DNA from: Wagnerdoeblera sp046292685
Lineage (GTDB): Bacteria; Pseudomonadota; Alphaproteobacteria; Rhodobacterales; Rhodobacteraceae
DNA length: 64,000 bases
Reading direction: 5' to 3'
Assembly (NCBI RefSeq): GCF_046292685.1
Contig: NZ_JBKBQM010000008.1
Location: 10,091 to 74,090 of the forward strand
Of the stretch, positions 57,032 through 64,000 are shown in pieces. The position numbers and the translations under genes are program-made. How positions within the stretch are numbered: the first letter of the stretch is position 1; every line of letters begins with the position of its first letter. The notes beneath the pieces are model-generated. The model was not told the DNA's origin, ran no database searches, and saw nothing but the letters and a program-made list of their open reading frames with translations.

Positions 57032-57504
57032 TGCGGCGCCGGGTGCTGGCGGCGCTGGCGGCCCTGGCGCTGGCCTGGACGGGGGCGGCGCAGGCCGCCT
57101 GCGCGCCGGATGTGGTCGAGCTGAAGGGACCGCGCGGGGTGGCGCGTTTCAGCGTGCAGGTGGCCGATACCGACGCGACGCGGTCGCGCGGGCTGATGTT
57201 CGTGGAACGCATGCGCAGTTCGGCGGGCATGCTGTTCGTCTATGACCGTCCGGGACGCGCGGTGTTCTGGATGAAGAACACGCTGATTCCGCTGGACATG
57301 ATCTTTGCCGATGCCACCGGCACGGTGCAGCGCGTGCACGAGAACGCGATCCCGCACGACGAAACCCCGATCGACGGCGGCGACGGCGTGCTGGGCGTGC
57401 TGGAAATCAACGGCGGTCTGGCGCGGCGGCTGGGGATCGGGCCCGGCACGGTGATGCGCCACCCGGCCTTTGCCCAAGGCCCCGCCGCCTGGCCCTGCGA
57501 GTGA
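57031..57504 (+). CDS. DUF192 family exported protein
   Basis: 157 aa. Signal peptide ending AAQAA. The DUF192 core RSRGLMFVERMRSSAGMLFV, then FWMKNTLIPLDMIF, and VLEINGGLARRLGIGPG. Function unknown; secreted to the periplasm. Commonly follows the two-domain cold-shock gene in this family. Confidence 0.92.
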   Translation: MRRRVLAALAALALAWTGAAQAACAPDVVELKGPRGVARFSVQVADTDATRSRGLMFVERMRSSAGMLFVYDRPGRAVFWMKNTLIPLDMIFADATGTVQRVHENAIPHDETPIDGGDGVLGVLEINGGLARRLGIGPGTVMRHPAFAQGPAAWPCE

Positions 57505-57544
57505 CCTTTTCATCCGCCGTCAGGTCGGCTAAGCAGGCCGCAGT

Positions 57545-57621
57545 CGGGGCGTAGCGCAGTCTGGTAGCGCGACGGTTTTGGGTACCGTAGGTCGCGAGTT
57601 CGAATCCCGCCGCCCCGACCA
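57545..57621 (+). tRNA. tRNA-Pro (anticodon TGG), CCA encoded
   Basis: 77 nt. Acceptor CGGGGCG pairs with CGCCCCG, discriminator A, CCA present. Anticodon stem ACGGT/ACCGT with loop TTTGGGT gives anticodon TGG at 57579-57581. T arm GCGAGTTCGAATCCCGC is standard. Confidence 0.97.
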
Positions 57622-57628
57622 TTCCACC

Positions 57629-58321
57629 CTATTCGAACACCGACAGAATCTGCGCCAGCGGCTTTTTCCGCTTGGCCACCTCGGGCACGGTGGCGTCGGG
57701 GGCCGGGTGGCCGACGGGCAGGATCATCACCGGCTTTTCGGCCTCGGGGCGGCCGCAGAGCGCATTGAGGAACTTCATCGGGTTCGGGGTGTGGGTCAGG
57801 CACACGAGGCCCGCCTGGTGCAGCGCGGTGATGAGCATGCCGGTGGCGATGCCGACGCTTTCGGGCACGTAGTAATGCTTGCGGCGCGCGCCCTCGGCCG
57901 TCTGGCCCCAGCGCTGCGCGAACACCACGATCAGCCAGGGCGCCAGGGTCAGGTGCGGCTTGTCGGCGCCGGTGCCGATCGGTTCCAGCGCGGCCAGCCA
58001 TTCGTCGCCGGCGCCGCCGGCGTAAAAGGCGCGCTCCTCCGCCTCGGCGGCGGCGCGGATCTGCGCCTTCATCGCGGGGTTGCCGATCAGCGCAAAGTGC
58101 CAGGGCTGCTGATTCGCGCCCGAAGGCGCCAGCCCCGCCGCGGCGATGCAGGATTCCAGAATGGCGCGCGGCACCGGGTCGGGCAGGAAATCGCGCACCG
58201 AATGGCGCCGCGCCATGCTGGCGCGAAACGCCTCGGCGGCGGCCAGGGCGGCGTCGTCGGGCAGGCGCACCCGGTCGGGCAAGGGCAGCGGGCGGTAGTG
58301 CGGGGGGGCTTCGGGCGCCAT
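57629..58321 (-). CDS. Nitroreductase-family flavoprotein
   Basis: 230 aa. FMN-binding RRHSVRDFLPDPVP, APSGANQQPWHFALIGNPAM, and VGIATGMLITALHQAGL with HTPNPMKFLNALCGRP, the subgroup near iodotyrosine deiodinase/BluB-like enzymes. Substrate unknown. Precedes by convergence the tRNA-Pro gene; 12 bp after the peptidase gene, so co-transcribed. Confidence 0.92.
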   Translation of the reverse strand: MAPEAPPHYRPLPLPDRVRLPDDAALAAAEAFRASMARRHSVRDFLPDPVPRAILESCIAAAGLAPSGANQQPWHFALIGNPAMKAQIRAAAEAEERAFYAGGAGDEWLAALEPIGTGADKPHLTLAPWLIVVFAQRWGQTAEGARRKHYYVPESVGIATGMLITALHQAGLVCLTHTPNPMKFLNALCGRPEAEKPVMILPVGHPAPDATVPEVAKRKKPLAQILSVFE

Positions 58322-58333
58322 CCGGCCTTCCTT

Positions 58334-59299
58334 TCAGCGCAGCGCGTCGGTGGCGCGGACAAGTTCGGCGGTGATCCCCGGTTCCGACAGGGCGTGGCCT
58401 GCCATCGGAACCATGCGCAATTCGGCCCTTTCCCACCGTTCCGACAGGCGAAAGGCGGCGGCCGGCGGGCAGATCATGTCGTAGCGGCCTTGCACGATGG
58501 TGGCCGACAGATGCGCGATGCGCGGCAGGCTGGAAAGGATCCAGCCGTCCTGCGCCAGAAACCCTGCGTTGCGGAAATAGTGGTTTTCCAGCCGGGCAAA
58601 GGCGCGGGAATAATCGCCGGGGCTGTCCACGCCCATGCCTTCGGTTCCGATCGAGGCGAGGGCGTTTTCCCACCCCGACCACAGCCGCGCAAAGTGCATT
58701 TCCTGCGACATGTCGCCCGAAAACAGCCGGCGGTGATAGGCGCCGATCAGGTCTTCGCGCTCGGATTCGGGCACGGCATGCGAAAAGCGGCGCCATTCCT
58801 CGGGGAAGAAGGCCCCCGCGCCGCCGCCATAGAACCAGTCGAGTTCGCCCTTCGTCATCAGGAATACGCCGCGCAGCACCAGATGCGAGACGCGGGCCGG
58901 ATGGGTGATGGCATAGATCAGCGCCAGCGTGGCGCCCCAGCTGCCCCCGAACAGCGCCCACGACCCGATTCCCAGCGCGGTGCGGATCGCCTCCATGTCG
59001 TCGACCAGGTGCCAGGTGGTGTTGTTGGCGACCGAGGCATGCGGCCGCGACCGCCCGCAGCCGCGCTGGTCGAACAGCACGATGCGAAAAGCGCGCGGGT
59101 CGAAATAGCGCCGCATCGCCGGGCTGCACCCGCCGCCCGGCCCGCCGTGCACCACCACCACCGGCCGGCCTTCGGGGTTGCCGCATTGCTCGACGTAAAT
59201 CCGGTGGCCGTCGCCCATGTCGATCACGCGCTGGTCGAAAGGTTCGACCGGCGGATAAAGATAATCGACTGCGCGCCTGTGTCCGGCTGTCCTGTCCAT
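58334..59299 (-). CDS. pip: Proline iminopeptidase
   Basis: 321 aa from ATG 59299. Oxyanion HGGPGGGCSPAMRRYF, nucleophile in GGSWGATLALIYA and catalytic Asp/His in QGRYDMICPP and AGHALSEPG. Family S33; releases N-terminal proline. Divergent from ubiG. Confidence 0.94.
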   Translation of the reverse strand: MDRTAGHRRAVDYLYPPVEPFDQRVIDMGDGHRIYVEQCGNPEGRPVVVVHGGPGGGCSPAMRRYFDPRAFRIVLFDQRGCGRSRPHASVANNTTWHLVDDMEAIRTALGIGSWALFGGSWGATLALIYAITHPARVSHLVLRGVFLMTKGELDWFYGGGAGAFFPEEWRRFSHAVPESEREDLIGAYHRRLFSGDMSQEMHFARLWSGWENALASIGTEGMGVDSPGDYSRAFARLENHYFRNAGFLAQDGWILSSLPRIAHLSATIVQGRYDMICPPAAAFRLSERWERAELRMVPMAGHALSEPGITAELVRATDALR

Positions 59300-59361
59300 G
59301 GTTTGCCTTATATAGCACCGCAAGCCTGCCCCGTCGAACGCCAGCCCGCAAGGAGGATCGC

Positions 59362-60102
59362 ATGAGCACCGTGAATACCGTGGACCCCGCCGAGGTCGCC
59401 AAGTTCGAGGCGATGGCCGCCGAGTGGTGGGATCCGGCGGGCAAGTTCAAGCCGCTGCACATGCTCAATCCCTGCCGGCTGGATTACATCTGCACCCAGA
59501 TCGCGGCCGAGTTCGGGCGCGACCCGGGGGGCGAGCGGCCCTTTGCCGGGCTGCGGCTGCTCGACATCGGCTGCGGCGGGGGGCTGTTGTCGGAACCGAT
59601 GGCGCGGCTCGGGGCCGAGGTCGTGGGCGCCGATGCGGCCGCGCGCAACATCCCGGTCGCGCGCATTCACGCTGAACAGTCGGGGCTGACCATCGACTAT
59701 CGCCACACCACGGCCGAGGATCTGGCCGCCGCCGGCGAACGGTTCGACGTGGTGCTGAACATGGAGGTGGTCGAGCATGTGGCCGACCCGCTGGCCTATC
59801 TGACCGCCTGTCACGACTTGTTGAAGCCCGGCGGGCTGATGATCTGCTCGACGCTGAACCGCAACCCGAAAAGCTGGCTGATGGCGATCGTGGGGGCCGA
59901 ACACGTGATGCGCTGGTTGCCCAGGGGCACCCACGACTGGCGCAAGTTCATCACCCCCGACGAGCTTTACGACCTGATCCGGCGCGCGGGCCTCGACCCG
60001 GTGGACCGCAAGGGCATGGTGTTCAACCCGCTGTCCTGGTCCTGGAGCCTGTCGGAGCGCGACCTGTCGGTGAACTACGTCACCGCCAGCCTGCGGCGCT
60101 GA
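59362..60102 (+). CDS. ubiG: Ubiquinone biosynthesis O-methyltransferase
   Basis: 246 aa. SAM motif RLLDIGCGGGLLSEPMARLG, VLNMEVVEHVADP and the UbiG N-terminus FEAMAAEWWDPAGKFKPLHM. Catalyses both O-methylations of ubiquinone. GGAGG before the ATG. Confidence 0.97.
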   Translation: MSTVNTVDPAEVAKFEAMAAEWWDPAGKFKPLHMLNPCRLDYICTQIAAEFGRDPGGERPFAGLRLLDIGCGGGLLSEPMARLGAEVVGADAAARNIPVARIHAEQSGLTIDYRHTTAEDLAAAGERFDVVLNMEVVEHVADPLAYLTACHDLLKPGGLMICSTLNRNPKSWLMAIVGAEHVMRWLPRGTHDWRKFITPDELYDLIRRAGLDPVDRKGMVFNPLSWSWSLSERDLSVNYVTASLRR

Positions 60103-60151
60103 GCGCGCGCCCGGACGGCACGCCGGGCGCCGCGGGGGTTTCGCACCCCCG

Positions 60152-60183
60152 CACCCCCGCGGGATATTTCGGCAAGGTGAAAG
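60152..60183 (+). repeat. Dispersed intergenic repeat, copy 4
   Basis: CACCCCCGCGGGATATTTCG followed by GCAAGGTGAAA, between ubiG and yidC. One or two changes from the consensus. Confidence 0.75.
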
Positions 60184-60290
60184 CGGCGGCCGAAGGGGGC
60201 GCGTGGCGGGGGGGGCACCAATTCCGCTTGACCTTTCCCCCCCCGTTCTGTTGAACGCCCGTGACCCGAAACGCAGGTGGCCCCCCGATC

Positions 60291-62159
60291 ATGGACGATC
60301 AGAACAAGAACCTCATTCTCGCGACGGCTCTGAGCTTTCTCGTGATCCTCGTCTGGTTCGTGCTGTTCCCGCCGCCCGAGCCGGTGGTGGACCCGAACGC
60401 GCCGGTTGCGGCCCAGGTCGAAGGCACGGCCCCTCCCGCGGTGGCGGGGGGCGAGGCCGCGGCGGCGGCGCCCGGTTCGGCCGAGCCGGCGCCCGAATCG
60501 GCCCGGCTGAAGGTAGACACGCCGCGGCTGGTGGGCTCTGTCGCGCTGACCGGCGGCCGGCTGGACGACCTGTCGCTGAAGGATTACCGCCAGACCATCG
60601 AGCCCGGTTCCGACATCGTGCGCCTGCTGCGCCCGATGGGCGGGGCGAATGCCTATTACGCGATGTTCGGCTGGGCGCCCGGCGGCGCGCTGGCGCAAGA
60701 GGACGTGCCCGGCCCGAACACGCCCTGGGCGGTGGAAAGCGGCGAGGTGCTGGCCCCCGGCGCACCCGTGGTGCTGGTCTGGGACAACGGCAAGGGCCTG
60801 ACCTTCCGCCGCAAGATCGCGGTCGATGCCGACTACATGTTCACCGTCACCCAGTCGGTGACCAACGCGGGCACCGAGACGGAACGGATGGCGCCCTACG
60901 GGCTGGTGGCGCGGCACGGGGTGCCGCCCGATCTGGAGAACTTCTTCATCAGCCATGAAGGCACGATCCAGATGGCCGACGGGATCCTGCGCGAGACGAA
61001 ATACAAGGATCTGAAGGAGGAGCCGGTTTCGCCGACCGAAGGGGTGCCGATGGTCTCGGTCGACGTGGCGGCGAACGGCTGGCTGGGCTTTGGCGACAAA
61101 TACTGGATGACCACGCTGATTCCGCAGGCGGGTCAGCCCTTTGCCGCCGTGCAGAAATACTTCCCCGCCCGCGACGTGTTCCAGGCCGAGGCGCGCATGG
61201 CCCCGGTTTCCGTGGCGCCGGGCGAGACGGTGCAGGTGGAAAGCCGCCTGTTCGCCGGTGCCAAGGAATGGGCGACGATCCGCAACTACGAGAACGCGCC
61301 CGGCTTTGTCGCGCGGCTGTTCGGGGCCACGGTCGACCCGGCCGTGGTGCCGGTGCCCGGCTTCATCGACGCGATCGACTGGGGCTGGTTCTTCTTTCTC
61401 ACCAAGCCGATCTTCGCGTTGCTGCACTGGCTGCATGCCGTGATCGGCAACATGGGCTGGGCCATCATCGCGCTGACCTTCATCCTCAAGGCGCTGGTGC
61501 TGCCGCTGGCCTACAAGTCCTACGTCAGCATGGCGCGGATGAAGGAGTTGCAGCCCGAGATGGAGGCGCTGAAGGAGCGCGTGGGCGACGACCGCCAGAA
61601 GATGCAGATGGAGATGATGAAGCTCTATCGGGACAAGAAGGTGAACCCGGCCGCCGGGTGCCTGCCGATCCTGATCCAGATTCCGATCTTTTTTTCGCTC
61701 TACAAGGTGATCTTCGTCACCATCGAGCTGCGGCACGCCCCGTTCTTTGGCGTGTTCCGGGATCTGTCGATGCCCGACCCGACATCGGTGTTCAACCTGT
61801 TCGGCCTGCTGCCCTGGGCGCCGCCGGCGCATGGCAGCCTGCTGGCGCTGATCTTCATCGGCATCCTGCCGATCCTGCTGGGCATCTCGATGTGGTTGCA
61901 GCAAAAACTGAACCCGGCGCCGGCCGACCCGGTGCAGGCGCAGATCTTTGCCTGGATGCCCTGGGTGTTCATGTTCATCCTCGGCGGGTTCGCCAGCGGC
62001 CTCGTGATCTACTGGATCACCAACAACATCATCACTTTCGTCCAGCAATACGCGATCATGCGCAGCCACGGGCACAAGCCGGACATCTTCGGCAACATCA
62101 AGTCGGGTCTCAAGCGCAGGCCGCCGGCGCCGGTGGCCGACAAGAGCAAGAAGAAATGA
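60291..62159 (+). CDS. yidC: Membrane protein insertase YidC
   Basis: 622 aa from ATG 60291. TM1 LILATALSFLVILVWFVLF, a large periplasmic P2 domain, then the conserved five-TM core: NMGWAIIALTFILKALVLPL, AGCLPILIQIPIFFSLYKV, GLVIYWITNNIITFVQQYA. Inserts proteins with or without SecYEG. Coupled to the MOSC gene (ATGA). Confidence 0.98.
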   Translation: MDDQNKNLILATALSFLVILVWFVLFPPPEPVVDPNAPVAAQVEGTAPPAVAGGEAAAAAPGSAEPAPESARLKVDTPRLVGSVALTGGRLDDLSLKDYRQTIEPGSDIVRLLRPMGGANAYYAMFGWAPGGALAQEDVPGPNTPWAVESGEVLAPGAPVVLVWDNGKGLTFRRKIAVDADYMFTVTQSVTNAGTETERMAPYGLVARHGVPPDLENFFISHEGTIQMADGILRETKYKDLKEEPVSPTEGVPMVSVDVAANGWLGFGDKYWMTTLIPQAGQPFAAVQKYFPARDVFQAEARMAPVSVAPGETVQVESRLFAGAKEWATIRNYENAPGFVARLFGATVDPAVVPVPGFIDAIDWGWFFFLTKPIFALLHWLHAVIGNMGWAIIALTFILKALVLPLAYKSYVSMARMKELQPEMEALKERVGDDRQKMQMEMMKLYRDKKVNPAAGCLPILIQIPIFFSLYKVIFVTIELRHAPFFGVFRDLSMPDPTSVFNLFGLLPWAPPAHGSLLALIFIGILPILLGISMWLQQKLNPAPADPVQAQIFAWMPWVFMFILGGFASGLVIYWITNNIITFVQQYAIMRSHGHKPDIFGNIKSGLKRRPPAPVADKSKKK

Positions 62160-62905
62160 CGGCGCGGCTGGCGCTGATCTGCCGGCATCCGCTGAAGGGC
62201 CACGGACGCGAGGAACTCGCGTCCGTTCGCCTTTGCGCAGGGCATGCCATGCCGTGGGATCGGGTCTGGGCCGTGGCGCACGAGGCGGCGCGGCTGGAAC
62301 CGGGCAGCGGGTGGAGCGCTTGCGCGAATTTCGCGCGCGCAGCCAGGGCGCCGGGGTTGATGGCCCTGGAATGCCGGCTGGACGAGGGCACGGGCCGGCT
62401 GGTGCTGCGGCATCCCGACCTGGGCGAGACGGCCTTCGTGTTCGGCGACGCGGCCGGCATGGCGGCGGCGGTGGACTGGTTGCGCCCCTTGACGCCGCCG
62501 GGCCGGGCGGCGCCCGTGCGGATGGTAACCGCGGCGCAGGCGCTGACCGACAGCCCCCGGCCTTCGGTATCGCTGCTGTCGCTGGCGTCCTTGCGGGTGC
62601 TGTCGCAGCGGATGGGGGTGGAGCTTTCGCCGCACCGCTTTCGCGGCAACCTCTGGGTCGAGGGTTGGGCCCCCTGGGAGGAGTTCGACCAGGTCGGGCG
62701 CGAGATTTCGGTGGGCCCGGTGCGGCTGCGGCTGCGCGAGCGGATCGGGCGCTGCCGGGCGACCACCGTGAACCCGGCGACGGGGCGGGTCGATGCCGAT
62801 ACGCTGGCCGCGCTGGAAGCGGGCTGGGGGCACACCGATTTCGGCGTCTATGCCGAGGTGGTCACGGACGGGGTGGTGACTCTGGGGGATGAGGTGCGGA
62901 CATGA
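62156..62905 (+). CDS. MOSC domain protein
   Basis: 249 aa. MOSC-type beta fold: CRHPLKGHGREELASVRLCA at the N-terminus, the middle HRFRGNLWVEGWAPWEEF and the C-terminal IGRCRATTVNPATGRVDAD, where the conserved Cys may bind a Mo cofactor or sulfur. Possible molybdenum-sulfur carrier. Sits between yidC and engB, overlapping both. Confidence 0.88.
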   Translation: MTARLALICRHPLKGHGREELASVRLCAGHAMPWDRVWAVAHEAARLEPGSGWSACANFARAARAPGLMALECRLDEGTGRLVLRHPDLGETAFVFGDAAGMAAAVDWLRPLTPPGRAAPVRMVTAAQALTDSPRPSVSLLSLASLRVLSQRMGVELSPHRFRGNLWVEGWAPWEEFDQVGREISVGPVRLRLRERIGRCRATTVNPATGRVDADTLAALEAGWGHTDFGVYAEVVTDGVVTLGDEVRT

Positions 62906-63552
62906 CGCTGGCTTTCACCGTGGCACCCGAACCCGACGAAGCCGCGCGCGAGGCGGGGCGGCTGTTGTTCGCCGGGCCGGTCGATTTCGTGAAGGGGGTG
63001 GTCGCCATGTCGGGGCTGCCCGAGGGCGACCGGGTGGAGATCTGCTTTGCCGGGCGGTCGAACGTGGGCAAGTCGAGCCTCATCAACGCGCTGACCGGGC
63101 GCAAGAACCTGGCCCGCGCCTCGAACACGCCGGGGCGGACGCAGGAGATCAACTTCTTCGCGCTGGGGCCGGAGCGCTATCTGGTGGACCTGCCGGGCTA
63201 TGGCTATGCCGAGGCGCCGGTGGCGGTGGTGGCGAAGTGGCAGGCGCTGCTGAAGCAATACCTGCAAGGGCGCGCCACGCTGCGGCGGGCCTTCGTGCTG
63301 ATCGACACCCGGCACGGGATCAAGGCGGTGGACGAGGAGATCCTGACCATGCTGGACCGGGCGGCGGTGACCTTTCAGGTGGTGATGACCAAGGCCGACA
63401 AGGTGAACCGGGCCACCCGCGAGGCCAACATCGCCCAGGTGCAGGGCGCCTTGAAGAAGCACCCGGCGGCCTACCCCGAGATCGTGGTGACCAGTTCCGA
63501 GAAAGGCGAGGGGCTGGAGACGCTGCGCGCCATCATCGCCGGGCTGGTCTGA
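62902..63552 (+). CDS. engB: Ribosome biogenesis GTPase EngB (YihA/YsxC)
   Basis: 216 aa. G1 GRSNVGKSSLINALTG, G2 region SNTPGRTQEINFF, G3 DLPGYGYAEAP, G4 MTKADKVNR. Essential GTPase for 50S assembly. Last gene of the coupled yidC-MOSC-engB group; a hairpin element follows. Confidence 0.97.
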   Translation: MTLAFTVAPEPDEAAREAGRLLFAGPVDFVKGVVAMSGLPEGDRVEICFAGRSNVGKSSLINALTGRKNLARASNTPGRTQEINFFALGPERYLVDLPGYGYAEAPVAVVAKWQALLKQYLQGRATLRRAFVLIDTRHGIKAVDEEILTMLDRAAVTFQVVMTKADKVNRATREANIAQVQGALKKHPAAYPEIVVTSSEKGEGLETLRAIIAGLV

Positions 63553-63555
63553 GCC

Positions 63556-63628
63556 CCTGTCCCTGCGAGGGACAGCAAGCCGTGTGAGCGATATCAAGGG
63601 CTTGGCGGCGCGTTTTCACGATTTGTAA
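63556..63628 (+). repeat. Hairpin-plus-tail element, copy B (also 3' of the SDR gene)
   Basis: Stem CTGTCCCT-GCG-AGGGACAG at 63557-63575, then 22 nt ending ATCAA, then CTTGGCGGCGCGTTTTCACG and ATTTGTAAA. Same spacing as copy A (12711-12784, opposite strand). Begins 4 bp after the engB stop and can serve as its terminator. Confidence 0.7.
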
Positions 63629-63692
63629 AGGATTTGCCCCTGCGTTCGACGCAAGGGAGGGGGCGCTGCCCCCTCTGGGCCTGCGGCCCGTT

Positions 63693-63722
63693 CACCCCCG
63701 GGATATTTGGGGCAAGGTGAAG
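63693..63722 (+). repeat. Dispersed intergenic repeat, copy 5
   Basis: CACCCCCGGGATATTTGGGG followed by CAAGGTGAAG; taken as the consensus form. Inside tandem unit 1. Confidence 0.85.
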
Positions 63723-63823
63723 GGGGCGGTGGGCCGTTTGCTGTCTGGGGTGGGCTGCGGCGGGCGCGGGGGGGCCTTGGCGAGCAGGAGGGGGCGCTGC
63801 CCCCTCTGGGCCTCTGGCCCATT

Positions 63824-63853
63824 CACCCCCGGGATATTTGGGGCAAGGTGAAG
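63824..63853 (+). repeat. Dispersed intergenic repeat, copy 6
   Basis: Identical to copy 5 over the full 30 bp; period between the two is 131 bp. Confidence 0.85.
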
Positions 63854-63917
63854 GGGCGGTGGGCCGTTTGCTGTCTGGGGTGGGCTGCGGCGGGCGCGGG
63901 GGGGGCCTTGGCGAGCG

Positions 63918-64000
<83 letters not shown>

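Larger units (their letters stand above)
63656..63916 (+). repeat. Tandem duplication of a 131-bp intergenic unit containing the dispersed repeat
   Basis: Unit 1 at 63656-63786 and unit 2 at 63787-63916 are nearly identical, with differences at CTGCGGCCCGTT/CTCTGGCCCATT and in G-run length. Each contains a GGGGGCGCTGCCCCC hairpin, the repeat core (copies 5 and 6) and a GGGCCGTTTGCTGTCTGGGG tail. No gene in 63553-64000. Confidence 0.85.

Overview
The window is a high-GC alphaproteobacterial chromosome segment. It most likely comes from an anoxygenic phototroph of the Rhodobacteraceae (Rhodobacter/Rhodovulum type). The main reason is a block of photosynthesis genes in a Rhodobacter capsulatus-like order (crtB-crtI facing crtA-bchI-bchD-bchO, then idi-bchP-orf428-bchG) with TGT-N12-ACA PpsR/CrtJ-type sites in front of the divergent promoters. 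Several other loci fit the same family. Gene density is high and most operons use ATGA or GTGA stop/start overlaps.

Layout. 1-0.9 kb: end of a PfkB-family sugar or nucleoside kinase coupled to nth. 0.99-1.05 kb: a back-to-back poly-G/poly-C block that looks like an artificial contig join. 1.05-9.45 kb: a shrunken, decaying Mu-like transposable prophage (repressor, broken Ner-like gene, split MuA transposase, MuB-like ATPase, GemA, broken major head protein, broken head decoration gene, gpI protease, broken Mor-like activator). 9.5-16.1 kb: ordinary genes (Ada-type methyltransferase, OmpA lipoprotein, GntR regulator with a clear operator, SDR, argB, an Fe-S protein, a SixA phosphatase) and an 0.8-kb stretch without a convincing gene.

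16.2-27.5 kb is the most unusual part. A SARP/BTAD-TPR regulator stands next to an operon of an amidase-fold protein, an animal-type haem peroxidase and a small protein resembling the nitrile-hydratase-like leader of RiPP precursors. That operon diverges from a stand-alone YcaO protein. It is followed by a TbpB-like surface lipoprotein with its Slam translocator and by a PDZ-containing, ComP-like histidine kinase with a LuxR-type response regulator. I read this as a candidate undescribed RiPP/YcaO system with a possible surface-display and signalling neighbourhood. Family calls rest on motifs seen by eye, and the link between the parts is inference.

27.6-33.4 kb: infA-maf-RNase E/G-yacG and a purine salvage island (adenine deaminase, nucleoside hydrolase, a phosphoribosyltransferase). 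33.4-44.4 kb: the photosynthesis genes, which make spheroidene-type carotenoids and carry out Mg insertion and the phytylation end of bacteriochlorophyll synthesis. crtCDEF, bchCXYZ, puf, bchEJ and ppsR are not in the window, and the block is flanked by housekeeping genes, so the photosynthesis cluster seems split. 44.5-63.6 kb: housekeeping (rppH, ctpA, envC-like, gpmI), a polyamine/opine-type ABC importer with a purine-type deaminase, gpt, fabI, pdxH, a double cold-shock protein, tRNA-Pro, ubiG, yidC, a MOSC protein and engB. The window ends in a tandem duplication and poly-G sequence. A short intergenic repeat with the core GGATATTTG...CAAGGTGAAG occurs six times, always on the + strand.
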